Below are positions 42,754 through 51,653 of a stretch of DNA of 64,000 bases, piece by piece. The position numbers and the translations under genes are program-made. Within the stretch, counting starts at the first letter, position 1, and every line of letters begins with the position of its first letter. The DNA lies in contig NZ_PKOJ01000003.1 in NCBI RefSeq assembly GCF_002860325.1, positions 124,001 to 188,000 on the forward strand, read 5' to 3'. The DNA comes from Neptunicoccus cionae. Lineage in GTDB: Bacteria > Pseudomonadota > Alphaproteobacteria > Rhodobacterales > Rhodobacteraceae. The notes below the pieces were generated by a model. That model was given only the letters and a program-made list of their open reading frames with translations. It did not search any database and was not told the DNA's origin.

Positions 42754-43023
42754 TCAGGCCGCCCGTTCCTCTGCCAGATAAGCCGCAAGATCCGCGAAGA
42801 CCTGCTCGCACTCCTGCGCTTTTTCTTCAAGCTTCTTGACCTTGAGACGATCCCCCTGCTGGCGGTACTGCTCTGCAAGAGCCAGACTGGTCCGGCGGAT
42901 TTCAACAATGGACACACAGGTCGACCAGTCTTCCGAAGTGGGGGAAACCCCCGCCTTCTGAAAGGCCGCATCGAAGATTTCTTTGAATACTGTCATTTCG
43001 ATCCGCTCTGCTTCCGTGTCCAC
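42754..43023 (-). CDS. Small helical hypothetical protein (89 aa)
   Basis: I do not recognise this family. The protein has about 89 residues, is acidic and mostly alpha-helical, with FKEIFDAAFQKAG, SIVEIRRTSLALAEQYRQQG and a predicted coiled coil at VKKLEEKAQECEQVFADLAAYL. I prefer the GTG at 43023, seven bases after GGAGG; an ATG ten codons later (42996) is the alternative. An exact CtrA-type box lies 68 bases upstream. The frame has ordinary codon use for the window and is probably real. Confidence 0.65.
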   Translation of the reverse strand: MDTEAERIEMTVFKEIFDAAFQKAGVSPTSEDWSTCVSIVEIRRTSLALAEQYRQQGDRLKVKKLEEKAQECEQVFADLAAYLAEERAA

Positions 43024-43090
43024 CAAAGGCCCTCCATCCCTTTGCCTGTATTTAAGCTAAACAGCAAAAATGGCCAATTAACGGCAGAAA

Positions 43091-43106
43091 TTAATAATTC
43101 CTTAAC
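43091..43106. promoter_or_regulatory. Exact CtrA-type box (TTAA-N7-TTAAC)
   Basis: TTAA (43091-43094), seven bases, then TTAAC (43102-43106) match the consensus bound by the cell-cycle regulator CtrA in Alphaproteobacteria. It lies 68 bases upstream of the small unknown gene starting at 43023. The rest of the 324-base gap 43024-43347 shows no other gene; it is AT-rich near this box. Confidence 0.5.
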
Positions 43107-43347
43107 TTTTCATAGGGCTAGCAAAAAATGACATATCGGGGCGCGCACCCCCAGAGTTGTCAGCGCTAAAAACCACTCTCCCAAATGGTTTCTTTTGGCG
43201 CAACTTGATCCGCCGGGACAATGTCGCACGGACTGCTGACAGCGAATGCACTGGGCGCAAGTTACCTGCCGGAAGAACGGGGGCAACACAAAAAAGCAGA
43301 AAATCAGATGGATAGCACGTCACCCGAGGCGGGTTGTGATGCAAAAG

Positions 43348-43424
43348 TGGCGATCCCATCAGGACTCGAACCTGAAACCCTCTGCTTAGAAGGCAGATGC
43401 TCTATCCAGTTGAGCTATGGGACC
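43348..43424 (-). tRNA. tRNA-Arg (anticodon TCT)
   Basis: The reverse strand folds as a complete tRNA of 77 bases including an encoded CCA at 43348-43350. The acceptor stem GGTCCCA pairs with TGGGATC (one G-T wobble), the anticodon arm is TCTGC-CTTCTAA-GCAGA with anticodon TCT, and the T arm holds TTCGAGT. It decodes AGA and AGG. Confidence 0.95.
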
Positions 43425-43467
43425 GCTATGGGCCTTCTGGCTAAAAATTGTGGGCTTTGCAAGCCCT

Positions 43468-43779
43468 TCAATGGGTCCAGACAGCGCGCCGGTTTGTGGC
43501 AAAGTTGTCACCATAACCGCCACTGCGCACATTTTGCTTGCGGTTTTTCGGATCGACAATTGTGTAAGGGATCCCATTGGAGGAGGCGTAGTCGACTGCG
43601 GCATCCTTGCTGTCGAACATCAAACGGATTTGGCTGTTCATGTCACTGGAGCTTGTCCAGCCCATAAGTGGATCAATCTGGCGGGGCTCTTGCGGGCTGA
43701 ATTCCAGAACCCAGTTTTTGGTTTTCGCCTGACCAGATGTCATGGCATTGCGTGCAGGTTGATAAATTCGTGCCAGCAT
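43468..43779 (-). CDS. Complex I accessory subunit, NDUFS4-like
   Basis: This 103-residue protein belongs to the ETC_C1_NDUFS4 family, an accessory subunit of NADH:ubiquinone oxidoreductase found in Alphaproteobacteria and mitochondria. It opens MLARIYQPARNAMTSGQAKT and contains WVLEF, then DPLMGWTSSSDMNSQIRLMF and the C-terminal DPKNRKQNVRSGGYGDNFATNR. The start at 43779 was chosen because GAGG lies 7 bases upstream and because it matches the family start; a longer frame to 43902 has no signal. It is downstream of nothing obvious related to complex I, which is usual for this subunit. A tRNA gene follows. Confidence 0.9.
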   Translation of the reverse strand: MLARIYQPARNAMTSGQAKTKNWVLEFSPQEPRQIDPLMGWTSSSDMNSQIRLMFDSKDAAVDYASSNGIPYTIVDPKNRKQNVRSGGYGDNFATNRRAVWTH

Positions 43780-43920
43780 GGGTATCCTCAACTCTCCCGT
43801 TTTGGGGTGATCTAGCGCATTATGAGCACTGACAAAAGGTAAAATACACCGCTCTGCGCTGCATTTCGCATCATTATTCAGCCGTATGATAGCGCGGCAC
43901 ACGGGGTTTGCACATATTTT

Positions 43921-45240
43921 TTAACGCGGCAGGGTTACACAAAAGGCCGCGCCGCCCATGGCTGACCCCGCAACGGCAATTTCACCGCCCAGCCTGCGCA
44001 CGATCTTGCGCACCATCGGCAGACCGATTCCCGCGACCCTGCCCTCCTGTTCTGCACTATCCAAAGTCGTGAACAGGGTAAAAATTTTCTCTCGGTGTTC
44101 CTCTGCGATACCAGGCCCGTTGTCTTCAACCGAAATTTCAACCGTATGGTTCTTCTGCACGAGCCGTATCTTCAGGCTGGGATCTTTGGAGGCGCCATGT
44201 TTGACCGCATTCGATATAAGATTGCGCAGGACAATGGTCAGTTTCGCCTTGTCGACACGGATTTTATCACTGCCCTCGATTATGACCGGCAGATGGGGTG
44301 GCGCGTCCATTTCTACGATCGAACGCACCAGAAAACGCAGGTCCACCGTTTCCACCCGATCAGCGAGCGCACTGGTCCGCATCAGGCCGAGCGTGGCCTC
44401 CACCATAGCGTCAACACGCAATGTCCGCTCGCGGATGAGTTCCAGATCATCGCGGCTTTCCGCACCCAACCGTCCGTCATTCCCGTTACAATCGGTGATC
44501 ACTTCCTGCACAAGAAACGCAATCTGTTTAAGTGGGGAGCGGATATCATGGGTGGCAATACGCGCCATATCCTCCAGATCATCTGCGTAATTATGCGCTG
44601 CAACCAGTTCGCGTGCGCGGCGGCGGCGGTCAGCGACAAGAAAGACAATCACCAGCGCCACTGAAACCAGAAATGCTGTTACCAGCAGAACGATTGCCCC
44701 GATAAACGTTGCGGTCCGCTGTGCCTGAATGGTCGCGCGGGCGATCAGTTCCTCTCTTGCAGCGGTGGCCACCTGCTGGATATTCATAAATGCGGAACTG
44801 TCATCAATGCGCACCAAAGGGTCTATCTGCGCCGGAGAGAGACCTTGATCGTGCAAGCTTTCGACCCGATCAATAGCGACAGAATACTGGGTGATAACAC
44901 GACGTGTCGCTTGAAAACCGGAAGCCATGTCGAGGTGTTCTACCAGTCTGGACAACCCGTCCAGTTCTGCGAGTAGACGATCAACGTTCTTGCGCGCGGC
45001 ATCGCGGTAGCCGGTTTCATCCGGTCGCAGAAGGTAGTTCTTAAAGTTGTGTATTAATCCCCCGTATCCCAACTCCCTTTCGAATTTCAACATCCGCGCT
45101 GCGAGTTCGGAGGCCAGATCCCGCTCCACCCGCGGCGACACCCAATTGGTGAATGTCAACAACGCCAGGGCTGTAATGCCCAACACTGCTCCGGCGGCCA
45201 TAAAACCGAGCCTGTTAAAATATCTGCCTATCAATTCCAT
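43921..45240 (-). CDS. Membrane sensor histidine kinase
   Basis: This 439-residue kinase has a transmembrane helix at about 12-32 (LGFMAAGAVLGITALALLTF), a periplasmic helical sensor of about 160 residues, a second helix near 192-214 (FIGAIVLLVTAFLVSVALVIVF), a phospho-acceptor His in RIATHDIRSPLKQIAFL and a HATPase domain (LRNLISNAVKHG, VEDNGPGIAEEH, VAGIGLPMVRKIVRRLGG). The sensor has no family I can name. No response regulator is adjacent. It is followed by an unusual 538-base intergenic region before uvrB. Confidence 0.88.
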   Translation of the reverse strand: MELIGRYFNRLGFMAAGAVLGITALALLTFTNWVSPRVERDLASELAARMLKFERELGYGGLIHNFKNYLLRPDETGYRDAARKNVDRLLAELDGLSRLVEHLDMASGFQATRRVITQYSVAIDRVESLHDQGLSPAQIDPLVRIDDSSAFMNIQQVATAAREELIARATIQAQRTATFIGAIVLLVTAFLVSVALVIVFLVADRRRRARELVAAHNYADDLEDMARIATHDIRSPLKQIAFLVQEVITDCNGNDGRLGAESRDDLELIRERTLRVDAMVEATLGLMRTSALADRVETVDLRFLVRSIVEMDAPPHLPVIIEGSDKIRVDKAKLTIVLRNLISNAVKHGASKDPSLKIRLVQKNHTVEISVEDNGPGIAEEHREKIFTLFTTLDSAEQEGRVAGIGLPMVRKIVRRLGGEIAVAGSAMGGAAFCVTLPR

Positions 45241-45356
45241 ACATCGCCCCGGCGATTGCTCGGCTACAGGCTAAAAGCAATAGATTACCAAAAAGTGTAC
45301 AGACACCGGAAACCGGTTCCGGCCAGTCGCATTTATATTCAGGGGAATTGGTAGGT

Positions 45357-45417
45357 GGCTATCGATCGGACGCAGGGAGCGAGGGGTGGGTGGGTGATAT
45401 GCACCCGATCGATAGCC
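45357..45417. repeat. Perfect 13-bp inverted repeat enclosing a G-quadruplex motif
   Basis: GGCTATCGATCGG (45357-45369) and CCGATCGATAGCC (45405-45417) are exact inverted copies. The 35-base spacer holds four G-runs on the forward strand (45375-45377, 45383-45386, 45388-45390, 45392-45394) with loops of 5, 1 and 1 bases, a standard G-quadruplex pattern. The element lies in the 538-base gap (45241-45778) between the histidine kinase and uvrB. A second small hairpin, CCGGAA/TTCCGG, is at 45306-45322. The rest of the gap shows no gene; only ordinary AT-rich promoter-like sequence before uvrB. Confidence 0.7.
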
Positions 45418-45778
45418 GGTCTTGCTGCTTGCAAGAACATTCAGGCATCTATTCGCCCGAATTGCAATCGCAAATATCCCAAAAGGTTGCATCTTGTGCA
45501 AATTAACAACTCTGAATTGCGCTTGGCGCCTTACTCTTTACTGCCCGATTTCCGGATATTTGTCGTTTAGGCCGGGACGGGTCCGGCCAACCCCACTATT
45601 AAAATCAATGGTAAAAAAATGGTTAACTTCATTAACAAATTTCCGCTTCGTCCTGACAGAAAATGTCACCAGAGTCCCGTTCACAAGACAGGGGGAATGG
45701 TGAAAGCCGGTAAAATCCCTTATTCAAACCTTGAACGGGAACAAAAGACGATCATTTAGTGACGTCAAAGGAGTCTCC

Positions 45779-47962
45779 ATGAGTGAAATGCAAATGCCTC
45801 TGACCACGCCGGTCCCACAACATCGCGGGAAGCTTGAGGGCGGGCGCAAAATCGTGATGCACACGGAATTCAGCCCTGCCGGAGACCAGCCGACAGCCAT
45901 TCGCGAATTGGTTGCCGGTGTGCGAGATGGTGAGCAAAATCAGGTTTTGCTGGGGGCAACCGGCACAGGTAAGACCTTTACAATGGCGAAAGTCATTGAG
46001 GAAACCCAGCGCCCTGCCATTATTCTGGCCCCGAACAAGACTCTCGCCGCGCAGTTGTACGGAGAGTTTAAATCATTTTTTCCGGAAAACGCCGTAGAGT
46101 ATTTCGTCAGTTTCTACGATTATTACCAGCCAGAAGCCTATGTTGCGCGGTCGGACACTTATATTGAAAAAGAAAGCCAGATAAACGAACAGATCGACCG
46201 GATGCGCCACTCTGCCACCCGTGCGCTGATGGAGCGGGACGATGTGATCATCGTCGCTTCGGTGTCCTGTATCTATGGTATCGGGTCGGTCGAAACCTAC
46301 ACCGCCATGACGCTCGATCTGATTACCGGACAGGATTACGACCAGCGGTCCGTTATGGCAGATCTTGTTGCGCAACAATACAAGCGCAATGACAACGCCT
46401 TTACGCGTGGCTCTTTCCGCGTGCGTGGCGACAGTCTGGAAATCTGGCCTGCCCACCTGGAAGATCGCGGTTGGCGGCTGTCTTTCTTCGGGGAAGAGCT
46501 GGAGAGTATTGTTGAATTCGACACGCTTACCGGAGAAAAACACACCAGTCTGGACAAGGTACGCGTCTACGCCAACAGCCACTATGTGACCCCGCGTCCG
46601 ACAATGAATCAGGCGATCAAAAAGATTAAGGAAGAACTGAAGATCAGGCTCAAACAGCTGGAAGACGAAGGCAAACTGCTAGAGGCCCAGCGTCTGGAAC
46701 AACGCACGAATTTCGATCTTGAAATGTTAGAGGCAACCGGCGTGTGCAACGGGATTGAAAACTATTCCCGCTACCTGACGGGCCGCGCTCCGGGGGAACC
46801 GCCCCCTACACTGTTTGAATATATTCCTGACAACGCCATTGTTTTCGCAGATGAATCCCATGTTTCCGTTCCCCAGATCGGCGGCATGTACAAAGGCGAC
46901 TATCGGCGCAAGTTCACCCTTGCCGAACACGGTTTCCGCCTGCCCTCCTGCATGGACAACAGGCCGCTGAAGTTCGAGGAATGGGATGCAATGCGGCCGC
47001 AATCGGTATTTGTTTCCGCCACTCCCCAGAAATGGGAACTGGAACAATCCGGTGGTGTCTTTGCCGAACAGATCATTCGCCCCACAGGCTTGCTTGATCC
47101 GCCGGTAGAAATTCGCCCTGTAGAGACACAAGTGGACGATTTGCTGGATGAAGTGCGCAAGGTCGCACAGGATGACGGGCGCGTGTTGGTCACGACCCTG
47201 ACAAAGCGCATGGCCGAAGACCTGACCGAATATATGCACGAACAGGGTATCCGCGTGCGCTATATGCACTCGGACATCGACACGTTGGAACGCATTGAAA
47301 TCCTCAGAGACCTGCGGCTTGGGACGTTTGATGTCCTGATCGGGATCAACTTGCTGCGGGAAGGTCTGGACATCCCCGAGTGTCGGCTTGTGGCAATTTT
47401 GGACGCCGACAAAGAAGGTTTTCTGCGCTCGGAAACCTCTCTCGTGCAGACGATCGGGCGGGCCGCGCGGAATGCCGAAGGCCGTGTGATTATGTACGCT
47501 GACAGGATCACCGGTTCGATGGAGCGCGCACTTGGCGAGACGAACCGGCGCCGCGAAAAGCAACATGCCTACAATCTGAAGCACGGGATCACACCGGAAA
47601 CCGTCAAAAAGAACGTAGAAGATGTGCTGTCCGGCCTTTACGAGGGCGATACCGATATGTCGCGCGTAACTGCGAAAATCGACAAGCCTATGGTCGGTGC
47701 AAACCTTCAGGCGCATTTGGACGGGTTGCGCAAGGATATGCTGAAGGCGGCAGAAAACCTTGAATTTGAAGAGGCAGCCCGATTGCGCGACGAGGTGAAG
47801 CGCCTTGAAGCGGTCGAACTGGCGGTGGCAGACGATCCCCTTGCCCGCCAATCAGCGGTGGAAGCTGCATCTGAAGCCGCGCAGAAATCCAGAGGCCGCT
47901 CTACCGCAGGCAAGGCCGGAACGCGGGTCTACAAAGGCAAAAGCCAGAAACGTAAATTCTAG
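45779..47962 (+). CDS. uvrB: Excinuclease ABC subunit B
   Basis: This 727-residue DNA-repair helicase-like ATPase verifies damage in nucleotide excision repair. Motifs include Walker A in [13 protein letters not shown], the beta-hairpin region [17 protein letters not shown], the helicase DESH in [31 protein letters not shown], and QTIGRAARN. The C-terminal UVR motif, which binds UvrC, is [17 protein letters not shown] near residue 680. AAAGGAG 8 bases before the ATG at 45779 sets the start. No GTTC-N7-GTTC LexA box is visible upstream. Confidence 0.97.
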   Translation: MSEMQMPLTTPVPQHRGKLEGGRKIVMHTEFSPAGDQPTAIRELVAGVRDGEQNQVLLGATGTGKTFTMAKVIEETQRPAIILAPNKTLAAQLYGEFKSFFPENAVEYFVSFYDYYQPEAYVARSDTYIEKESQINEQIDRMRHSATRALMERDDVIIVASVSCIYGIGSVETYTAMTLDLITGQDYDQRSVMADLVAQQYKRNDNAFTRGSFRVRGDSLEIWPAHLEDRGWRLSFFGEELESIVEFDTLTGEKHTSLDKVRVYANSHYVTPRPTMNQAIKKIKEELKIRLKQLEDEGKLLEAQRLEQRTNFDLEMLEATGVCNGIENYSRYLTGRAPGEPPPTLFEYIPDNAIVFADESHVSVPQIGGMYKGDYRRKFTLAEHGFRLPSCMDNRPLKFEEWDAMRPQSVFVSATPQKWELEQSGGVFAEQIIRPTGLLDPPVEIRPVETQVDDLLDEVRKVAQDDGRVLVTTLTKRMAEDLTEYMHEQGIRVRYMHSDIDTLERIEILRDLRLGTFDVLIGINLLREGLDIPECRLVAILDADKEGFLRSETSLVQTIGRAARNAEGRVIMYADRITGSMERALGETNRRREKQHAYNLKHGITPETVKKNVEDVLSGLYEGDTDMSRVTAKIDKPMVGANLQAHLDGLRKDMLKAAENLEFEEAARLRDEVKRLEAVELAVADDPLARQSAVEAASEAAQKSRGRSTAGKAGTRVYKGKSQKRKF

Positions 47963-47974
47963 GCGCGATAAACA

Positions 47975-48007
47975 CCTTGCCCGTCCCGAGGATCAGGACG
48001 GGCAAGG
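47975..48007. terminator. Bidirectional terminator between uvrB and the beta-helix gene
   Basis: CCTTGCCCGTCC (47975-47986) pairs exactly with GGACGGGCAAGG (47996-48007) around a 9-base loop. It sits between the converging genes. T tracts are modest, but the stem is strong. Confidence 0.8.
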
Positions 48008-48031
48008 CTTTCAGCCGACCAAGGCGCCGGT

Positions 48032-50326
48032 TTAAATGGTGTCGTCGCAACGCACGGTCGCACGCACGGTCCCTTTTGCTGCTTCCGACCAATTGATATC
48101 AAAGCTTTTTCCATCCGTACCGACGCTGCCCTCACAGTAAGGCTGTGTATAAATTTTAGAGCCGGATGCATCGAGGATGGGACCATCGGGAACCAGCGCC
48201 GTTACATAGCGCGCCTGCCCGTCAAAAGGCATATGCTGGTTCAGACTGGTTCGCCAACTGTCGTCAGCTGTACCACGGCTGACCTCTACAGTGACGGGGT
48301 TCATAAAGGGCGCATCCACATTGTTAAATGTATTTCCCTCTACAGTGATGTTGCGGAATTTGCTGCTATCCAAACCGGCAATGGCATCATCGACCATTTC
48401 AACCCGCTGCAGAGACGGCCCGTTGAAGGCTTTGAAAACATTCCCACTGATGTTCAACCCGTTGATGAAATGGCCGGTGCCATGGGGTTTCAGCGAAAGC
48501 CACCGGAACCACGCCGCTGCACCCGAGGCGGTAAAATGGTTGCCTGTAACTGTAAGTCCGCCAAAGGAAAATCCGCTGGTAATACTGGGGGTGGCATCAT
48601 GTTCATTGGTCCAGTCGATAAATGCGTTATCAACATAATTTCCGACAATTGTCATTTTCGGGTGGTTGCTGGTTATAACAACCCCCGCAGAGCGGATATT
48701 TCCGCCAGTGGCATCGTCCTGAAAGAAATGATTGCCGGACACAATTGCACCTGACCCGCCGATTATAGCCCAATGCAAGAACCGGAGCGCCCTGTTATGG
48801 CGCAGCTTCAGATCGTTGCTGTTACAATTAAACCCGATACTTACACGGTCAGACACGGCCAGTGGTTGTTCATTCGACAGCCACTGGTTGCGATCCAGCA
48901 TCATCCCCGCACAGCCGCGCCCTGCAGAGGTGAGACCGCGATCTTTGGGTGAGGTGAAGAAGCAATCTTTCACGTGGAAAATCAAACCCGTATCCGCAAG
49001 GAGAATCCCACTGGAACGCCCATTACATGCGAACTCCAAATTCTCCAGCGTGAACCGTGCCAGATTGCTGAACCCTGAAAAATCCAGCATGTATCTGAAC
49101 CGCGTAAAGGTGTAGCTCTGGCTCGCGGGGGCATCCCATAATGGATTGGACAGGGTGATCTTTCCAGTCCCTGCATCCACACTTCGCACATAGATTTCCC
49201 GCCCGACACCGCTTCCCGTCACCAGAGATCCCGCTTCAACACCCGCCGGACTGGACACGCCAGACAGGGTATACGGATCGTCGGCATCGTAGGTCGCCGT
49301 GCGGGTCACCGAAGTGACATCCCATTCCGCACTGGACGCGGCGGATATCCTGCCGTTTCGGATCACCCTGCGAGTGGAATAGGAACTTTTGTTGCCCACC
49401 GCCGCCTGCACGTCAATCGGGGCATCAATCTCTACCGACCGCCCTTGCAGATCAAGTGAATCATGGTCGGTAAAATTGAACAGCGCCTGAATGGCTTTCT
49501 TCAAAGCCAGCTCTTCATCGCCAAAGGCAGTAAAATATGTGGGGTAGTCGAAATTCTGCAAAAGTTGGAAAAGGGCATCATCAGGCATGGATACAATGCC
49601 TTGGAACCGGATTTCTGAAGCAATCGTGATAGAACTGTCCAGATAAAACTCCCCTGCCGGTACAAGAACCGTTCGCCCGTCCGCCGCCGCATCTGCAGCC
49701 TCGAAGGCCGCTACGTTGTCAGTCGTGCCATCTCCGATAGCGCCGAAATCCGTCACATCGACCACGTCTATAACAGAGCGGGTGTAAATGCTGCTCACAT
49801 CTTCGATGATTAGATCGTCGATCCGCACCACGCCATCATTCACGCCCGTCAGATCTATGCCGAAATGCCCGTAGACAGCCTCCTGCCCCCAGACCATGTC
49901 AACTCCGCCCCGATTGCCAGAACCAACAATTGCTGAGACTTCAACCACCTCACCATAATTCTGAAGGGCCGTAGAAGGACCGGTTTCCACAACGCCGGAC
50001 AAATGGGCACCGCCGCTTTTTCCAGCCCATGCTGCAATGCGAACGGATGGCAACGGGCCGCTCACAGCTTTGATACGCGCCCGTATCTGCCAGTAACTTC
50101 CGGGCTCCAGCGGCGTTTCGCCTGTGTAGCGCAGGCGCTGCGTCGTGTCGGTTTTCAGCAATTCAAGGCAGCCGCCAAAATCCGCATCCGCCGCAACAAG
50201 CGTTGCATTTGCAGCCCCGTCGTAAGTGTCCGTGCCCGGTGTGCCGTCTTCACGCGACCAAACGTCCAGACCGAATTCAAACGCGGGCGGCATCAATTGC
50301 AAACCGTCAGTTAGTGCTTTGTTCAT
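48032..50326 (-). CDS. Right-handed beta-helix protein (pectate lyase 3/GH28-related)
   Basis: This 764-residue protein has no signal peptide. Residues 1-165 look like a beta-sandwich carbohydrate-binding-type module. From about 190 the stretch DVTDFGAIGDGTTDNVAAFE followed by GRTVLVPAGEFYLDS is the hallmark of the Pectate_lyase_3/GH28-related family found in polysaccharide lyases and phage tailspikes. Repeating coils (GNHFFQD, GNYVDN, GNHFTA, GNVFKA, GNTFNN) follow to about residue 685. It likely binds or cleaves a polysaccharide at the cell surface, but no catalytic residues are clear. A CtrA-type box lies 145 bases upstream. Confidence 0.82.
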   Translation of the reverse strand: MNKALTDGLQLMPPAFEFGLDVWSREDGTPGTDTYDGAANATLVAADADFGGCLELLKTDTTQRLRYTGETPLEPGSYWQIRARIKAVSGPLPSVRIAAWAGKSGGAHLSGVVETGPSTALQNYGEVVEVSAIVGSGNRGGVDMVWGQEAVYGHFGIDLTGVNDGVVRIDDLIIEDVSSIYTRSVIDVVDVTDFGAIGDGTTDNVAAFEAADAAADGRTVLVPAGEFYLDSSITIASEIRFQGIVSMPDDALFQLLQNFDYPTYFTAFGDEELALKKAIQALFNFTDHDSLDLQGRSVEIDAPIDVQAAVGNKSSYSTRRVIRNGRISAASSAEWDVTSVTRTATYDADDPYTLSGVSSPAGVEAGSLVTGSGVGREIYVRSVDAGTGKITLSNPLWDAPASQSYTFTRFRYMLDFSGFSNLARFTLENLEFACNGRSSGILLADTGLIFHVKDCFFTSPKDRGLTSAGRGCAGMMLDRNQWLSNEQPLAVSDRVSIGFNCNSNDLKLRHNRALRFLHWAIIGGSGAIVSGNHFFQDDATGGNIRSAGVVITSNHPKMTIVGNYVDNAFIDWTNEHDATPSITSGFSFGGLTVTGNHFTASGAAAWFRWLSLKPHGTGHFINGLNISGNVFKAFNGPSLQRVEMVDDAIAGLDSSKFRNITVEGNTFNNVDAPFMNPVTVEVSRGTADDSWRTSLNQHMPFDGQARYVTALVPDGPILDASGSKIYTQPYCEGSVGTDGKSFDINWSEAAKGTVRATVRCDDTI

Positions 50327-50470
50327 CTATTTCCCTCTCAAATCCGGCAAACCGGCAAGGGTGCCCTGCTTGTCACAGGGCGCGCCGACTGCCGTGCAGC
50401 AATTCCACCACAAGCAGACTGAGGGTTAACAAAAGGGACTAAACAGGATGTAACGGTTCCGGACGCTGCC

Positions 50471-50486
50471 TTAAGCCACAATTAAC
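50471..50486. promoter_or_regulatory. Exact CtrA-type box (TTAA-N7-TTAAC) upstream of the beta-helix gene
   Basis: TTAA (50471-50474), seven bases, then TTAAC (50482-50486) match the CtrA consensus. The box lies between the DUF4864 stop and the beta-helix gene start at 50326, both reverse. A small hairpin (GCCCTG/CAGGGC, 50363-50381) lies further down the leader. Confidence 0.5.
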
Positions 50487-50492
50487 CGGATT

Positions 50493-50903
50493 TTATACAC
50501 CCACAGCGGGGGAACGTTCGATGCTGACACCACTGATGTGCCAGCTGCCATCAATTTGCGTCATGGAATAACGGGCGATATAGTACTGGCCCTGATTGTC
50601 CATGATCGAAACATATTGCTGAAGGGTTCCGTCTTCTTCCCGCAACTCCTTGAAGATCACTTCTGCAGGACGGTGGACCATCGGGTATCCCCGTTGCACC
50701 ATAACACCGAACCGTTCAGGCGTGCGGAAAATCTCTTTAATATTCGGGGCTGCAAAGGTGAAGGCTGTCTCGAAATCATCCTTAAGGAAGGAGTCTATCT
50801 GGGCCCCGATGACAGCTTCAATATCGCTGTTTTGAGCCTGCGCCGGCGCAAGCCATAAGAAGCCGGCTGTCGCCAGTGTCGCAAAAAAGGTGAAAAACCG
50901 CAT
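50493..50903 (-). CDS. DUF4864 exported protein
   Basis: This 136-residue protein has an N-terminal signal peptide (MRFFTFFATLATAGFLWLAPAQAQ, cleavage near residue 24) and a mature domain of the DUF4864 family. Recognisable segments are IEAVIGAQIDSFLKDDFETAFTF, RTPERFGVMVQRGYPMVH and the terminal WHISGVSIERS. The fold is probably NTF2-like. It is common in Rhodobacteraceae with no assigned role. GGGAGG 7 bases upstream supports the ATG. It is probably periplasmic. Confidence 0.88.
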   Translation of the reverse strand: MRFFTFFATLATAGFLWLAPAQAQNSDIEAVIGAQIDSFLKDDFETAFTFAAPNIKEIFRTPERFGVMVQRGYPMVHRPAEVIFKELREEDGTLQQYVSIMDNQGQYYIARYSMTQIDGSWHISGVSIERSPAVGV

Positions 50904-51043
50904 CTCAGACCTCCCCTAGGATGCCTTAAACCTAGTTCGTTACAAAGCGCGGTCAAACCGCTCTTGATCGCCATCCTGAAACACGCCATCAATACCACAG
51001 CCGTCAGAGCCATTCCCTAACATTCAAATAACAGGTCCGCACC

Positions 51044-51526
51044 ATGCCCCAAGACCCGATCCGCCCCACGGATGCTGAAGCGATTACTCTGGCAAAGTCA
51101 TTGATTCAAAACGCGAATTATGGCGCCCTTGCTTTTCTTGATCCGGAAACCCGTACCCCGACAGTAACACGGGTTGCCATTGGCACGACACCGGACGGCG
51201 TCCCGCTGACACTCATTTCGGATTTATCCGCGCACACCAAAGCTTTGCGCGCGGATTCCAACTGCGGCCTGCTCCTCGGAGAACCGAATAGCAAAGGTGA
51301 TCCTCTCACTCATCCACGAATTTCCGTGCAAGCAGTAGCTTCTTTCGTGGACAGATCCTCACCGGAACACGAAGCCCTGCGCGGGCATTATCTTTCGACC
51401 CACCCGAAATCAAAACTCTATATCGATTTCGCCGACTTCAGCTTCGTGACGTTCAAAATCAACTCGGCCGCGCTAAATGGCGGTTTCGGAAAAGCCTATC
51501 ACCTTACAGCCGCGGATCTGAGCTGA
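51044..51526 (+). CDS. Pyridoxamine 5'-phosphate oxidase-like protein (HugZ-type)
   Basis: This 160-residue protein has the split-barrel flavin-binding fold. Landmarks are AITLAKSLIQNANYGALAFLDPET, PTVTRVAIGTTPDGVPLTLISDLSAHTKAL and NCGLLLGEPNSKGDPLTHPRIS, as in the N-terminal domain of HugZ, a haem-degrading or haem-utilisation protein. The C-terminal helical domain of full HugZ is missing, which is usual for the short alphaproteobacterial members. It may bind FMN or haem; activity is unproven. It converges with lysS across a strong terminator. Confidence 0.85.
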   Translation: MPQDPIRPTDAEAITLAKSLIQNANYGALAFLDPETRTPTVTRVAIGTTPDGVPLTLISDLSAHTKALRADSNCGLLLGEPNSKGDPLTHPRISVQAVASFVDRSSPEHEALRGHYLSTHPKSKLYIDFADFSFVTFKINSAALNGGFGKAYHLTAADLS

Positions 51527-51596
51527 CGTTTGGCCTTCTTCTGGCCGAAAGTATCCAAGCTCCGTCCGGCACCACCGGACACAAACCCGACAAAAA

Positions 51597-51622
51597 GGGC
51601 GGTGAATTCGCACTCACCGCCC
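51597..51622. terminator. Bidirectional terminator between the HugZ-like gene and lysS
   Basis: GGGCGGTGA (51597-51605) pairs exactly with TCACCGCCC (51614-51622). It is preceded by AAAAA, giving a T tract for lysS on the reverse strand, and followed by GATTTCTT. A second hairpin, GTCCGG/CCGGAC, lies at 51564-51580. Confidence 0.8.
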
Positions 51623-51653
51623 GATTTCTTACACATTTTAGACAATCAAGCGT

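Noticed and set aside
45660-45745. Possible LexA operator before uvrB
   Set aside because: Single GTTC and GAAC tetramers occur, including two GAAC only two bases apart, but none with the seven-base spacing of the alphaproteobacterial SOS box.
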